A DNA stretch of 64,000 nt from Arsenicicoccus piscis. GTDB lineage: Bacteria > Actinomycetota > Actinomycetes > Actinomycetales > Dermatophilaceae. Shown here piece by piece: positions 16,434 through 26,061 of the stretch; positions within the stretch are counted from its first letter, which is position 1, and each line of letters opens with the position of its first letter. The notes under the pieces are model-generated. The model searched no databases. It was not told where the DNA came from and was given only the letters and a program-made list of their open reading frames with translations. The translations under genes and the position numbers were made by a program. The DNA is taken from NCBI RefSeq assembly GCF_022568835.1, contig NZ_JAKZHV010000010.1:1-64000 (forward strand). The letters are read 5' to 3'.

Positions 16434-17984
16434 ATGACGCAGGCTTCCGACCCCAAGGTCGCGCAGGTGCGTGCTCGGCTCCAGGCCGCGCACGACGCGT
16501 CCGCAGCGCCGACCGAGCAGGCCGCAGCCAAGCTCGCCAAGCAGGGCAAGCTCTATGTGCGAGAGCGGATCTCGTTGCTGGTCGACGACGGGTCGTTCGT
16601 CGAGGACGGACGCTACGCCAACGCCCTGGCGGACGGGCTGCCGGCTGACGGGGTGGTCACCGGGCGGGGCACCGTCGACGGCCGGCCGGTCATCGTGGTT
16701 GCGAACGACCCGACGGTCAAAGCGGGTTCGTGGGGTGCGCGAACGGTCGAGAAGATCGTGCGTGCCACCGAGACGGCGCTGCGCGAGGAGCTGCCCGTCT
16801 TCTGGTTCGTCGACTCGGCCGGTGCGCGCATCACCGACCAGGTCGAGATGTTCCCCGGGCGGCGCGGCGCCGGGCGCATCTTCCACAACCAGGTCGCGCT
16901 GTCCGGCAAGGTGCCCCAGATCTGTTGTCTCTTCGGGCCGTCCGCGGCCGGCGGTGCCTACATCCCCAGCTTCACCGACCTCGTGATCATGGTCGACGGC
17001 AACGCGTCGATGTATCTCGGGAGCCCCCGGATGGCCGAGATGGTCGTGGGGGAGAAGGTCACCCTCGAGGAGCTCGGTGGCGCGCGGATGCACTGCACCG
17101 TCTCCGGCGTGGGCGACCTGCTCGCCGCCGACGACGCCGAGGCGATCGAGCTGGCCCGGCTCTACTTCTCCTACCTGCCGCAGAGCTGGCGCGGCGAGCT
17201 GCCCGTCTTCGACCCCGAGGCGCCGATCGAGCCGCTCACGGCCGAGCACGTGCCCGAGGTCGAGTCGGTGCCGTTCGACATGCACGACGTCATCGACCGG
17301 CTCGTCGACGACGAGCAGTTCTTCGAGGTCAAGCCCGACTTCGCCGCCGAGCTGATCGTGGGTCTCGGGCGGATGGAGGGCCGGACGGTCGGCTTCGTCG
17401 CCAACAACTCGGCCGTCAAGGGTGGCGTCCTGTTCAGCGACTCCGCCGACAAGGCAACGCGATTCATCACGATGTGCGACGCCTACTCCATCCCGATCGT
17501 CTACCTCGCCGACGTGCCCGGCTTCATGATCGGCTCGGAGGTCGAGCGTGGCGGCATCATCCGGCACGGCGCCAAGATGGTTTACGCCGTGTCGATGGCG
17601 ACCGTCCCGCAGATCTGCGTCGTCGTCCGAAAGGCTTACGGCGCAGGGCTCTACGCGATGGGCGGGCCCGGTTTCGCCCCCGACGCCACGATCGCGCTCC
17701 CGACGGCGCGGATCGCCGTGATGGGGCCCGAGGCCGCGGTCAACGCGGTCTACGCCAACAAGATCGCCGCCATCGAGGACCCCGCCGAGCGCGAGGAGTT
17801 CGTCCGCACGCGGCGCGAGGAGTACCTCGAGGACGTCGACCTCGAGCGCCTCGCCGCCGACCTCGTCATCGACGACATCGTCGACCCCGAGGACCTGCGG
17901 GCAGACCTCGTGCGCCGGCTCGCCTACGCCGCCGGCCGCGACCGCCACTTCGCCACGAAGCGGCACGGCATCTCACCCGTCTGA
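16434..17984 (+). CDS. Acyl-CoA carboxylase beta (carboxyltransferase) subunit
   Basis: 516 residues from ATG 16434, with AGAAAGGA upstream. The two crotonase-like halves are clear. The N-domain has VDSAGARITDQVEMFPGRRGAGRIFHNQ and FGPSAAGGAYIPSF (CoA oxyanion hole); the C-domain has VYLADVPGFMIGSEVERGGIIRHGAKMVYA, RKAYGAGLYAMGG and AVMGPEAAVNAVYANK. It moves a carboxyl from biotin to an acyl-CoA. It resembles methylcrotonyl/AccD2-like subunits more than the AccD5 copy at 23.5 kb, which fits the MerR/acyl-CoA dehydrogenase context of branched-chain catabolism. No dedicated alpha subunit follows, so it may share the AccA protein encoded at 9.2-11 kb. Confidence 0.85.
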   Translation: MTQASDPKVAQVRARLQAAHDASAAPTEQAAAKLAKQGKLYVRERISLLVDDGSFVEDGRYANALADGLPADGVVTGRGTVDGRPVIVVANDPTVKAGSWGARTVEKIVRATETALREELPVFWFVDSAGARITDQVEMFPGRRGAGRIFHNQVALSGKVPQICCLFGPSAAGGAYIPSFTDLVIMVDGNASMYLGSPRMAEMVVGEKVTLEELGGARMHCTVSGVGDLLAADDAEAIELARLYFSYLPQSWRGELPVFDPEAPIEPLTAEHVPEVESVPFDMHDVIDRLVDDEQFFEVKPDFAAELIVGLGRMEGRTVGFVANNSAVKGGVLFSDSADKATRFITMCDAYSIPIVYLADVPGFMIGSEVERGGIIRHGAKMVYAVSMATVPQICVVVRKAYGAGLYAMGGPGFAPDATIALPTARIAVMGPEAAVNAVYANKIAAIEDPAEREEFVRTRREEYLEDVDLERLAADLVIDDIVDPEDLRADLVRRLAYAAGRDRHFATKRHGISPV

Positions 17985-18030
17985 CGACCGGCCGTCTCGA
18001 GGGGTGCAGACCGCGGTTGGTGCGCTCGGG

Positions 18031-18717
18031 TCAGGAGATCAGCCGCTGCACGGAGAACCAGCCGATGTCGAGCTGACCGAGCAGGTCGCGCAGCAGCGGC
18101 AACGAGACGCCGACGACGTTGTGGTAGTCCCCCTCGATCGCCGTGACGAACGGGCCGCCGAAGCCGTCGACGGTGAAAGCGCCTGCGACGCCGAGCGGTT
18201 CGCCGGTCTTGATGTAGGCACGTATCTCGCGGTCGGACAGGTCCGCGAAGTGCACGACGGTAGATCCGACGGCACCGATCGAGCCGCCGGTGCCCTTGCG
18301 GTCCAGGTCGCGGTTGTCGATCAACCAGTGCCCGGTGTGCAGCACCCCGGAGCGCCCACGCATCAGCTCCCACCGGTCCCGGGCGGCCTCGGGAGTGCCC
18401 GGCTTGCCGTAGGCGACCCCGTCGATCTCGAGCACCGAGTCGCACCCGAGCACCAGCGACTCGTCGGGGACGTCCTGGTGGCCGAGCCCCCAGGACAGGC
18501 GGGACGCGACGTCCTCGCACTTGGCGCGGGCGAGCAGCAGCGCGACGTCGCTGGGCGTCAGCGGGTCCGCACCCTCGGGCAGCGCAGCGCTGGCCTGTGC
18601 GACGGCGCCGTCCTCGTCCACCTCGGACACGCAGACGACGGGGGCGATCCCGGCGCCGCGCAACGTCTTCAACCGCGCGGAGGACGCCGACGCGAGGACG
18701 AGCGGGATCTGCTTCAT
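18031..18717 (-). CDS. maf: Maf family nucleotide pyrophosphatase
   Basis: 228 residues from ATG 18717, which overlaps the hydrolase stop as ATGA. The N-terminal PLVLASASSARLKTLRGAGI is the Maf signature, with SEVDEDG and the catalytic LVLGCDSVLEIDG (Asp) after it, then GKPGTPEAARDRWELMRGRSGVLHTG. Family members hydrolyse non-canonical or modified nucleoside triphosphates (dTTP/UTP/m5UTP types) to monophosphates, acting as house-cleaning enzymes. Length is slightly above the family norm (about 200). In mycobacteria a maf gene is also next to the accD5/accE5 group. It is the last gene of a four-gene minus-strand operon starting at 23102. Confidence 0.85.
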   Translation of the reverse strand: MKQIPLVLASASSARLKTLRGAGIAPVVCVSEVDEDGAVAQASAALPEGADPLTPSDVALLLARAKCEDVASRLSWGLGHQDVPDESLVLGCDSVLEIDGVAYGKPGTPEAARDRWELMRGRSGVLHTGHWLIDNRDLDRKGTGGSIGAVGSTVVHFADLSDREIRAYIKTGEPLGVAGAFTVDGFGGPFVTAIEGDYHNVVGVSLPLLRDLLGQLDIGWFSVQRLIS

Positions 18718-19544
18718 GGCCTCAACCCTAGCCCCGGGGCCAGCCCGGAGACGAAGCTCGCCAGCGCGTCCGCCACGGCCTCGGGGTGCGTCACCGGCGC
18801 GAAGTGCGTGGCGCGCGGGACGGTCACCGTCGTCGCTCCCGCGTGCGCCGCAGCCGCGAATTCCTTGGCGTGCAGGCCCAGCTGGTCGAGCTGGCCGTTG
18901 ACGAGCAGCACGGGGGCGTCGACGTCGCGCAGCAGCTCCGGGCCGCACCGGGCCATCACCGCCGCCCAGGCGGACGGCAGTGCTGCGTAGGCCCCGCCGC
19001 CGCCGACCACGGCCGCCACGTCGAGGTCGGGCGCGATGCGCACCAGCACGCGGTTGACCGCCCGCGCCAGCCGCTCGTGGTCCACCCGGGTCGACAGCCC
19101 TGCGAACCCCCGGTAGACGACTGCGAGCCGGCTGCGTGGGTCGGCGCTGGCCCCGAGCAGGGCAAGTCCAGCTAGCCGGCCGGGGTGGTGCGCGGCCCAG
19201 TCCAGCGCGACGTAGCCACCCAGGCTGTGGCCCACCAGCACGTCCACCCGCTCCGACTCAGCCGACTCAGCCGACTCAGCCGACCCAGCCGACTCAGCAG
19301 ACTCTCCCGAGTCTTCCGACCCCGTCGACCCTGCCGGCCCTCCCGACACGGCCGCCGACACCGTCTCCAGCGCACCCTGCCAGGTGAACGTCTCGGCCAC
19401 CCGGGAGCCGTGACCGGGCAGGTCGGGGGTGACGAGCTCTACGCCGGCGAGCCGGTCGGCGAGCAGCGCCGGGTAGGCGTCCCAGAAGCGTGCGCTCATC
19501 CGGGTGCCGTGCACGAGCACGAGCCGGACGGCGTTGGGGGACAA
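18714..19544 (-). CDS. Alpha/beta hydrolase
   Basis: 276 residues from a TTG at 19544; the in-frame TGA of the antiporter gene lies 6 nt upstream and GGGAGC gives a plausible ribosome site, so no earlier start is possible. The fold markers are LVHGTRMSARFW, DLPGHG, the nucleophile elbow VGHSLGGYVALDWA and a late ATHFAPV histidine; an acidic residue in NGQLDQLG may complete the triad. Substrate is unknown. A Ser-Ala-Glu low-complexity insert (about residues 82-97) is inserted just before the nucleophile strand. The gene is embedded in an operon with the antiporter and Maf. Confidence 0.8.
   Translation of the reverse strand: MSPNAVRLVLVHGTRMSARFWDAYPALLADRLAGVELVTPDLPGHGSRVAETFTWQGALETVSAAVSGGPAGSTGSEDSGESAESAGSAESAESAESERVDVLVGHSLGGYVALDWAAHHPGRLAGLALLGASADPRSRLAVVYRGFAGLSTRVDHERLARAVNRVLVRIAPDLDVAAVVGGGGAYAALPSAWAAVMARCGPELLRDVDAPVLLVNGQLDQLGLHAKEFAAAAHAGATTVTVPRATHFAPVTHPEAVADALASFVSGLAPGLGLRP
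19255..19299 (-). repeat. In-frame 9-bp minisatellite inside the hydrolase gene
   Basis: Five head-to-tail units of GACTCAGCC (units 4 and 5 with one change each), giving Ser-Ala-Glu triplets in the minus-strand protein. It has the same 9-bp, frame-preserving design as the minisatellite at 802-897. Confidence 0.85.
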
Positions 19545-19550
19545 GGGTGC

Positions 19551-21410
19551 TCAGCTCCCGAGCAGGTCGTCCACGAAGCACCAGCGCCAGTGCTCACCCG
19601 GCTCGATCGAGCGCATCACCGGGTGGTGGGCCGTCTCGTAGTGCTTGCTCGCGTGCTTGCCGACCGAGGAGTCGCAGCACCCGACGTTGCCGCAGGTGAG
19701 GCAGAGCCGCAGGTGGACGGGGGTGAGCCCCTCGGCCTTGCACTCGAGGCACCCGTCGTGGCTGGTGGGCTCCACCATGACGGGCGCCTCGGCGAGGTGC
19801 TCGCACGGGCTGTCGGGGATCGACGGGGTGAGCATCTCGCCGCGGACGGCGCGGGCGCGCTGGTCGAGGCGGCTGATCATCGACTCCTCGACGTCCAGGC
19901 TGGCGAGCGCCGCGTCGAACACCTCGGCGTCGGTCCAGCCCTCGGAGCGCACCTTCAGCAGCTCTTCGCGCTCGGCGGCCAAGGTGGCGAGCCGGAGCCG
20001 GCGATAGGTGTCGGACGGGGTGTCGACCTCGAAGGACGGGCGCCCGAGGCTCTCCCAGATCGCGTTGGTGCGCCGCTCGGCCTCGTCGCGGATGCGCTCG
20101 GCGACCGGGTCGCCCGGCTCGGTGAGGTGGTCCAGCTCGGCCATGCCGGCCGCGGTCGTGCGCTGCATCAGCGTGGCCATCTGCAGGGCGTCCTCACGCG
20201 GGTCGGGTCCGTGGACGTCGAGCCGGCGGGCCAGCCAGGGCAGGGTGAGCCCGAGCAGGAGGAGGGTGCCGGCCGTGACGACGAGGGCGATGAACACCAG
20301 CACGTCGCGGTAGGGCACGTCGGCCGTGAGCGTGAGGGCGGCTGCCAGCGTGACCACGCCGCGCATACCGGCCCAGGAGATGATGACGGACTCGCGCCAC
20401 GGCCTGGCGTCCTCGGGGTGGCGGCGCACCCGCACCAGGGCCCGGGTGGCCATCACCCAGACGACGCGCAGGACCACCACGGCCACCAGTACGGCGAGCG
20501 CGGCCAGCACGACCCGGGTCGCGCCGAGGTCGCTGGTGAGGGCGTTCTCCACGATCGTGCTGGCCTGCAGGCCGATGAGCAGGAAGACGGTGTTCTCGAG
20601 GAGGAACTGGACCGTGGCCCAGTTGGTGCGCTCCGACACCCGGCTCGCCGCGGTCTGCACCATCGGCGCCTTGTGGCCGAGCAGCAGGCCCGCGACGACC
20701 ACGGCGAGCACCCCCGACGCGTGCAGCTCCTCGGCCGGCGCGTAGGCGAGGAACGGCACGACGAACGACAGGCTGACCAGGGTGATCGTGTCGGTGGTGC
20801 GCTTCTGGACCAGGGCGACGAGCTTGGCGACGACGAAGCCCACCGCGATGGCGATGACGACGGCCTTCACGAAGTCCCACAGGACTCCGCCGACGGTGAC
20901 GGCCGCCCCGAGGGCGACGGTCGCGGTCCGCAGGCTCACCAGCGCCGTCGCGTCGTTGACGAGCGACTCGCCCTCGAGGATGGTCACGACCCGTCGCGGT
21001 AGACCGATCTGTCGGGCCACGGCGGTGGCGGCCACGGCGTCCGGCGGGGCGACCACCGCCCCGATGGCGAACGCAGCCGCGAACGGGATGGGCAGCAGGG
21101 CGGTGAGCAGCAGGGCTACGCCGAGCGCGGTGAACAGCACCAGCCCGATGGACAGCCAGCCGATCGCGGAGGCGTTCTCCCGGAAGTCGATCAGCGAGGT
21201 GGCCCGGGCCGAGGCGTAGAGCAGCGGCGGCAGGATCCCGATCAGCACCAGCTCGGGGGCCAGCCCCGGCTGGTGCACGAACGGCAGGTAGGAGCCGATC
21301 AGACCGACGACGAGCAGCAGCAGCGGGGCCGACGCCGAGTAGCGCCGGGCCACGGCCGCCACCGCCAGCACCGTGAGGGCCAGCAGGACGAGGGTGATGA
21401 GCAGCTCCAC
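19551..21410 (-). CDS. CPA1-type Na+/H+ antiporter with C-terminal UBP-type zinc finger
   Basis: 619 residues from GTG 21410. Residues 1 to about 400 form 12-13 membrane helices of a NhaP/NHE exchanger; the ion-binding region VVAPPDAVAATAVARQIGLPRRVVTILEGESLVNDATALV has the family Asp (ND motif). A cytoplasmic helical region (about 400-535) follows. The last 83 residues are a ZnF-UBP domain with Cys554, Cys557, Cys570, Cys573, Cys578/579, His586, His590 and His595/596 in CLEC, CLTCGNVGCCDSS and KHASKHYETAHHP. The transporter exchanges cytoplasmic Na+ or K+ for H+. The zinc finger, which in eukaryotes binds ubiquitin C-termini, must have another role here. It is followed 6 nt later by the hydrolase. 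Confidence 0.85.
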   Translation of the reverse strand: MELLITLVLLALTVLAVAAVARRYSASAPLLLLVVGLIGSYLPFVHQPGLAPELVLIGILPPLLYASARATSLIDFRENASAIGWLSIGLVLFTALGVALLLTALLPIPFAAAFAIGAVVAPPDAVAATAVARQIGLPRRVVTILEGESLVNDATALVSLRTATVALGAAVTVGGVLWDFVKAVVIAIAVGFVVAKLVALVQKRTTDTITLVSLSFVVPFLAYAPAEELHASGVLAVVVAGLLLGHKAPMVQTAASRVSERTNWATVQFLLENTVFLLIGLQASTIVENALTSDLGATRVVLAALAVLVAVVVLRVVWVMATRALVRVRRHPEDARPWRESVIISWAGMRGVVTLAAALTLTADVPYRDVLVFIALVVTAGTLLLLGLTLPWLARRLDVHGPDPREDALQMATLMQRTTAAGMAELDHLTEPGDPVAERIRDEAERRTNAIWESLGRPSFEVDTPSDTYRRLRLATLAAEREELLKVRSEGWTDAEVFDAALASLDVEESMISRLDQRARAVRGEMLTPSIPDSPCEHLAEAPVMVEPTSHDGCLECKAEGLTPVHLRLCLTCGNVGCCDSSVGKHASKHYETAHHPVMRSIEPGEHWRWCFVDDLLGS

Positions 21411-21419
21411 GCCGCGAGT

Positions 21420-23102
21420 CTAGGGCCGCCCGAGCACGGCCTCGCGCAGGGTGTCGAGCCCGACCCCGCCCACGTTGAGGGCCCGGGTGTGGAAGTCCTT
21501 GGGGTCGAAGGCGTCACCCTCGCGCTCGCGCACGTCGTCGCGCAGCTGCAGCCACAGCCGCTCGCCGATCTTGTAGGACGGGGCCTGGCCGGGCCAGCCG
21601 AGGTAGCGGTCCAGCTCGAAGCGCAGCGACGCCTCGTCCATGTTGGAGTGCGCGCGCAGGAAGGCCCATGCCTTGTCGTAGTCCCACTCGCCGCCGCCGA
21701 CCTCGTCGGGGGCGGGGAAGTGGCAGTGCACCCCGATGTCGAGCACGACGCGGGCGGCGCGCAGCGACTGCGCGTCGAGCCAGCCCATCCGGTTGCCCGG
21801 GTCGTCCATGAAGCCCAGCTCGGCCATCAGCCGCTCGGCGTAGAGCGCCCAGCCCTCACCGTGCCCGGAGGTCCACGCGAACAGCCGCCGCCACCGGTTG
21901 AGGGTGTCGGCGCGGAACACGGTCTGGGCGACCTGCAGGTGATGGCCGGGCACGCCCTCGTGGTAGACCGTGGTCAGCTCGCGCCAGGTGGAGAACTCGG
22001 TCACGCCCTTCGGGACCGACCACCACATGCGCCCGGGGCGGGTGAAGTCGTCGCTCGGCCCGGTGTAGTAGATGCCGCCGGTCTGGGTGGGGGCGATCAG
22101 GCACTCGATGGTGCGGACCGGCCCGGGGATGTCGAAGTGGGTGTCGGCGAGGGCCGTGATGGCGTCGTCGGCCTTGACCTGCATCCAGGCCTTGAGCGCG
22201 TCCTTGCTCTCGAGGAAGTAGCGCTGGTCGGTGTCGAGGATCTCGATGGCCTCGGCGACCGTCGCGCCGGGCCGCACCGACTCGGCGACCTCCTTCATCG
22301 CCGCGGTGATGCGGGCGAGCTCCTGCTGGCCCCAGGCGTAGGTCTCCTCGAGGTCTACGGCAGCACCGAGGAAGCCCCGGGACAGCAGGCCGTAGCTCTC
22401 GATGCCACACGCGTCGTCCTCGGGGGCCTCGTCCAGCAGCTCCTCGCGCAGGAAGGTGCCGAGCGCGGCGTAGGCGCGGCGGGCCTGGGCGACCTCGTTG
22501 GCGAGCCGCTCGCGCAGCTCGAGCGGGAGGTCTACCGGACCGGCGAGGGCGTCGGCGAGGAAGGTCGCGAAGTAGCCGTCGTCGGCCGTCAGGTCCTGGC
22601 ACTGCTCGATGCAGCGCTCGACCTGGCGGCGTGGGGTGATGTTGCCCTTCTCACGGGCGGCGAGCAGCGACTCCTCGAACTGCTCGAGGGCGACCGGCAC
22701 CCGGGACAGGCGCAGCGCGATGGTGGCCCACTGCTCGACCGTGTCGGTCGGCATCAGGTCGAAGATCGCGCGGATGTCCTGCAGCGGCGACGCGATCACG
22801 TTGAGGGACATCTCGAGCAGGCCCGCGGCGTGCATCTCCTCGGCGAGACCCAGCCGCTCGCGCATGGCGGCGATGGTGACCTCGTCGATCTCGTCCACCG
22901 GGTCGACCGCGGCCAGCGCCGCGAGGGTGCGCCGGCGCAGGTCCGACTGACGCTCGAGCCCGTCCGGGCTGAAGTCGTCGAGCAGCTCGTCGTAGCCGCT
23001 CACCCCCACGTAGGTCGCGGTGATGGGGCTCAGCTCGACCAGCTCGGAGACGTAGTCCTCGGCGATGCGGTCGACACGGGTGCGGGCGCGTGCGGTGGTC
23101 AC
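21420..23102 (-). CDS. DUF885 family protein, predicted zinc metallopeptidase
   Basis: 560 residues from GTG 23102. DUF885 proteins have a mostly helical fold and a HExxxxH-type site; here it reads YHEGVPGHHLQ near residue 380, with GEGWALYAERLMAELGF downstream supplying the expected acidic ligand. The C-terminal YKIGERLWLQLR is a further family signature. No signal peptide is visible, so the protein is probably cytoplasmic. Peptidase activity is assumed from the motif; the substrate is unknown. It is the first gene of a four-gene unit (antiporter, hydrolase, Maf follow with 9-bp, 6-bp and overlapping junctions), and has a TACGGT box 7 nt before the start. Confidence 0.8.
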   Translation of the reverse strand: MTTARARTRVDRIAEDYVSELVELSPITATYVGVSGYDELLDDFSPDGLERQSDLRRRTLAALAAVDPVDEIDEVTIAAMRERLGLAEEMHAAGLLEMSLNVIASPLQDIRAIFDLMPTDTVEQWATIALRLSRVPVALEQFEESLLAAREKGNITPRRQVERCIEQCQDLTADDGYFATFLADALAGPVDLPLELRERLANEVAQARRAYAALGTFLREELLDEAPEDDACGIESYGLLSRGFLGAAVDLEETYAWGQQELARITAAMKEVAESVRPGATVAEAIEILDTDQRYFLESKDALKAWMQVKADDAITALADTHFDIPGPVRTIECLIAPTQTGGIYYTGPSDDFTRPGRMWWSVPKGVTEFSTWRELTTVYHEGVPGHHLQVAQTVFRADTLNRWRRLFAWTSGHGEGWALYAERLMAELGFMDDPGNRMGWLDAQSLRAARVVLDIGVHCHFPAPDEVGGGEWDYDKAWAFLRAHSNMDEASLRFELDRYLGWPGQAPSYKIGERLWLQLRDDVREREGDAFDPKDFHTRALNVGGVGLDTLREAVLGRP

Positions 23103-23109
23103 GGCTCCG

Positions 23110-23115
23110 ACCGTA
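23110..23115 (-). promoter_or_regulatory. Probable -10 box for the DUF885-antiporter-hydrolase-maf operon
   Basis: TACGGT on the minus strand, 7 nt before GTG 23102; leaderless arrangement. Confidence 0.45.
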
Positions 23116-23195
23116 GCCGACCTCCTCGCCCCGCGCCCGACGACGAGGGGTGTCAGCGGGTGGGACGGGCTACCGGGTCGCGGCCCGCCAGGCCG

Positions 23196-23459
23196 CTATC
23201 GGGTCGCGGCCCGCCACGCTGCCGAGGTGCGCCGACCGCGGGCTCCTTGCGGGCGCACGCCGAGGTTGCCGGCGCGCGAGGCCCAGCGGCTGAGCTCGGG
23301 CGCCGGCGCAGCCGCGTCGTCACCTCCGGAGCTCGCGGCGGCCACGACCAGCACCAGCGCGGCGAGCTCCTCGGGTGTCGGGGAGCCCTTGACGACGGTC
23401 AGCATCGGTGCCGCTGCTGGCGCTGCCGCTGTGGTCGGCGCTGTGGTCGGCTCGCTCAT
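23196..23459 (-). CDS. accE: Acyl-CoA carboxylase epsilon subunit
   Basis: 87 residues. The Ala/Thr/Pro-rich N-terminus precedes the conserved core LTVVKGSPTPEELAALVLVV and a single Trp-containing C-terminal segment, typical of AccE/PccE small subunits of actinobacterial acyl-CoA carboxylases, which stabilise the AccA-AccD complex. It lies 58 bp downstream of the beta subunit on the same strand, the usual accD-accE order. A 26-bp offset duplication of its last codons continues just past the TAG (23174-23190 and 23200-23216). Confidence 0.85.
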   Translation of the reverse strand: MSEPTTAPTTAAAPAAAPMLTVVKGSPTPEELAALVLVVAAASSGGDDAAAPAPELSRWASRAGNLGVRPQGARGRRTSAAWRAATR

Positions 23460-23517
23460 GCCGCTCGTCCTCTGCTCGGGCTGGTCGTGCTGCTGGTGGG
23501 GGTCGTGCTTGTGGGGG

Positions 23518-25128
<1,611 letters not shown>

Positions 25129-25138
25129 GGGAGCACCT

Positions 25139-25144
25139 TAGCCT
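25139..25144 (+). promoter_or_regulatory. Probable -10 box for leaderless birA
   Basis: TAGCCT followed by 7 nt and GTG 25152. It lies in the 23-bp divergent gap with accD5. Confidence 0.45.
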
Positions 25145-25151
25145 TGGGCCC

Positions 25152-25973
25152 GTGGTGGACGCTCTCCGACGAGATGTGATTTCGAGCCTAGTGAGCGAGC
25201 GGCTCGCCGGTCGCGGGGGTGACCCCTGGGTAGGCCTCGACGTCGTCGACGCGGTCGGCTCGACCAACGCCGAGCTGCTGCGCGACCCGCGTCCGTGGCG
25301 GGTCCTCACCACCGACCACCAGCAGGACGGCCGCGGCCGGCTGACGCGCCCCTGGCAGACCCCGGCAGGCGTAGCCATCGCGGTCTCGGCCTGCGTCCCC
25401 GTCCCCGAGGCGCGGATGGAGTCCCTCGGCTGGCTGCCCCTGCTCGCCGGCCTCGCGATCCGCTCGGCGATCCAGCGCGCCGGGGTCGACGCGGTCCTGA
25501 AGTGGCCCAACGACGTCCTCGCCCCGGTCGACGGCGAGCGCAAGCTGTGCGGGATCCTCTGCGAGCTCGCGCCCGGGCCGGCCCCGGGGGTGGCCCTCGC
25601 CGTGCTCGGCGTCGGCGTCAACGTGCACCAGACCCGCGACCAGCTCCCGGTCGACACGGCCACCTCTCTCGCCCTCTGCGGTGCCGTAGACCCCTCGCGC
25701 GAGGTGATCCTTGCCGACTTCCTCGCCGAGGTGGCGACCCGCCACCGGCAGTGGATCGCCGGTGGCGACCAGCTGGCCGCGCTCGTCGACGACTACCGCG
25801 CGGTCTGCGCCACGATCGGGCGCGAGGTCGACATCCACATCCCGGACGGCGGCCTCGTCCACGGGGTGGTCGACGCCGTCGACGACGACGGCCGACTGGT
25901 GCTGACCAGCGCTGGCGGGCGCACGGTCTACTCGGCCGGAGACGTGGTGCACGCGCGACTGCGCCCCGCGTGA
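25152..25973 (+). CDS. birA: Biotin-[acetyl-CoA-carboxylase] ligase
   Basis: 273 residues from GTG 25152; a second GTG directly follows. It attaches biotin to the carrier lysine of the carboxylase alpha subunit via biotinyl-AMP. The motifs are VDAVGSTNAELL, the adenylate loop DGRGRLTRPWQTPAGVAIAVS, VLKWPNDVLAP and KLCGILCEL, with VLGVGVNVHQ after, and a C-terminal SH3-like domain. There is no N-terminal helix-turn-helix, so this is a class I ligase and not a repressor. Location beside accD5 and 14 kb from AccA fits function. Confidence 0.9.
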   Translation: MVDALRRDVISSLVSERLAGRGGDPWVGLDVVDAVGSTNAELLRDPRPWRVLTTDHQQDGRGRLTRPWQTPAGVAIAVSACVPVPEARMESLGWLPLLAGLAIRSAIQRAGVDAVLKWPNDVLAPVDGERKLCGILCELAPGPAPGVALAVLGVGVNVHQTRDQLPVDTATSLALCGAVDPSREVILADFLAEVATRHRQWIAGGDQLAALVDDYRAVCATIGREVDIHIPDGGLVHGVVDAVDDDGRLVLTSAGGRTVYSAGDVVHARLRPA

Positions 25974-26061
25974 CCGACTTGCGACCGGGAGCGTGACCCA
26001 CGTCACCTAGCATGAGAGCAGACGCAAGGTCCCGACCGGCCCGGGTGGCCAAGGAGGCAGG

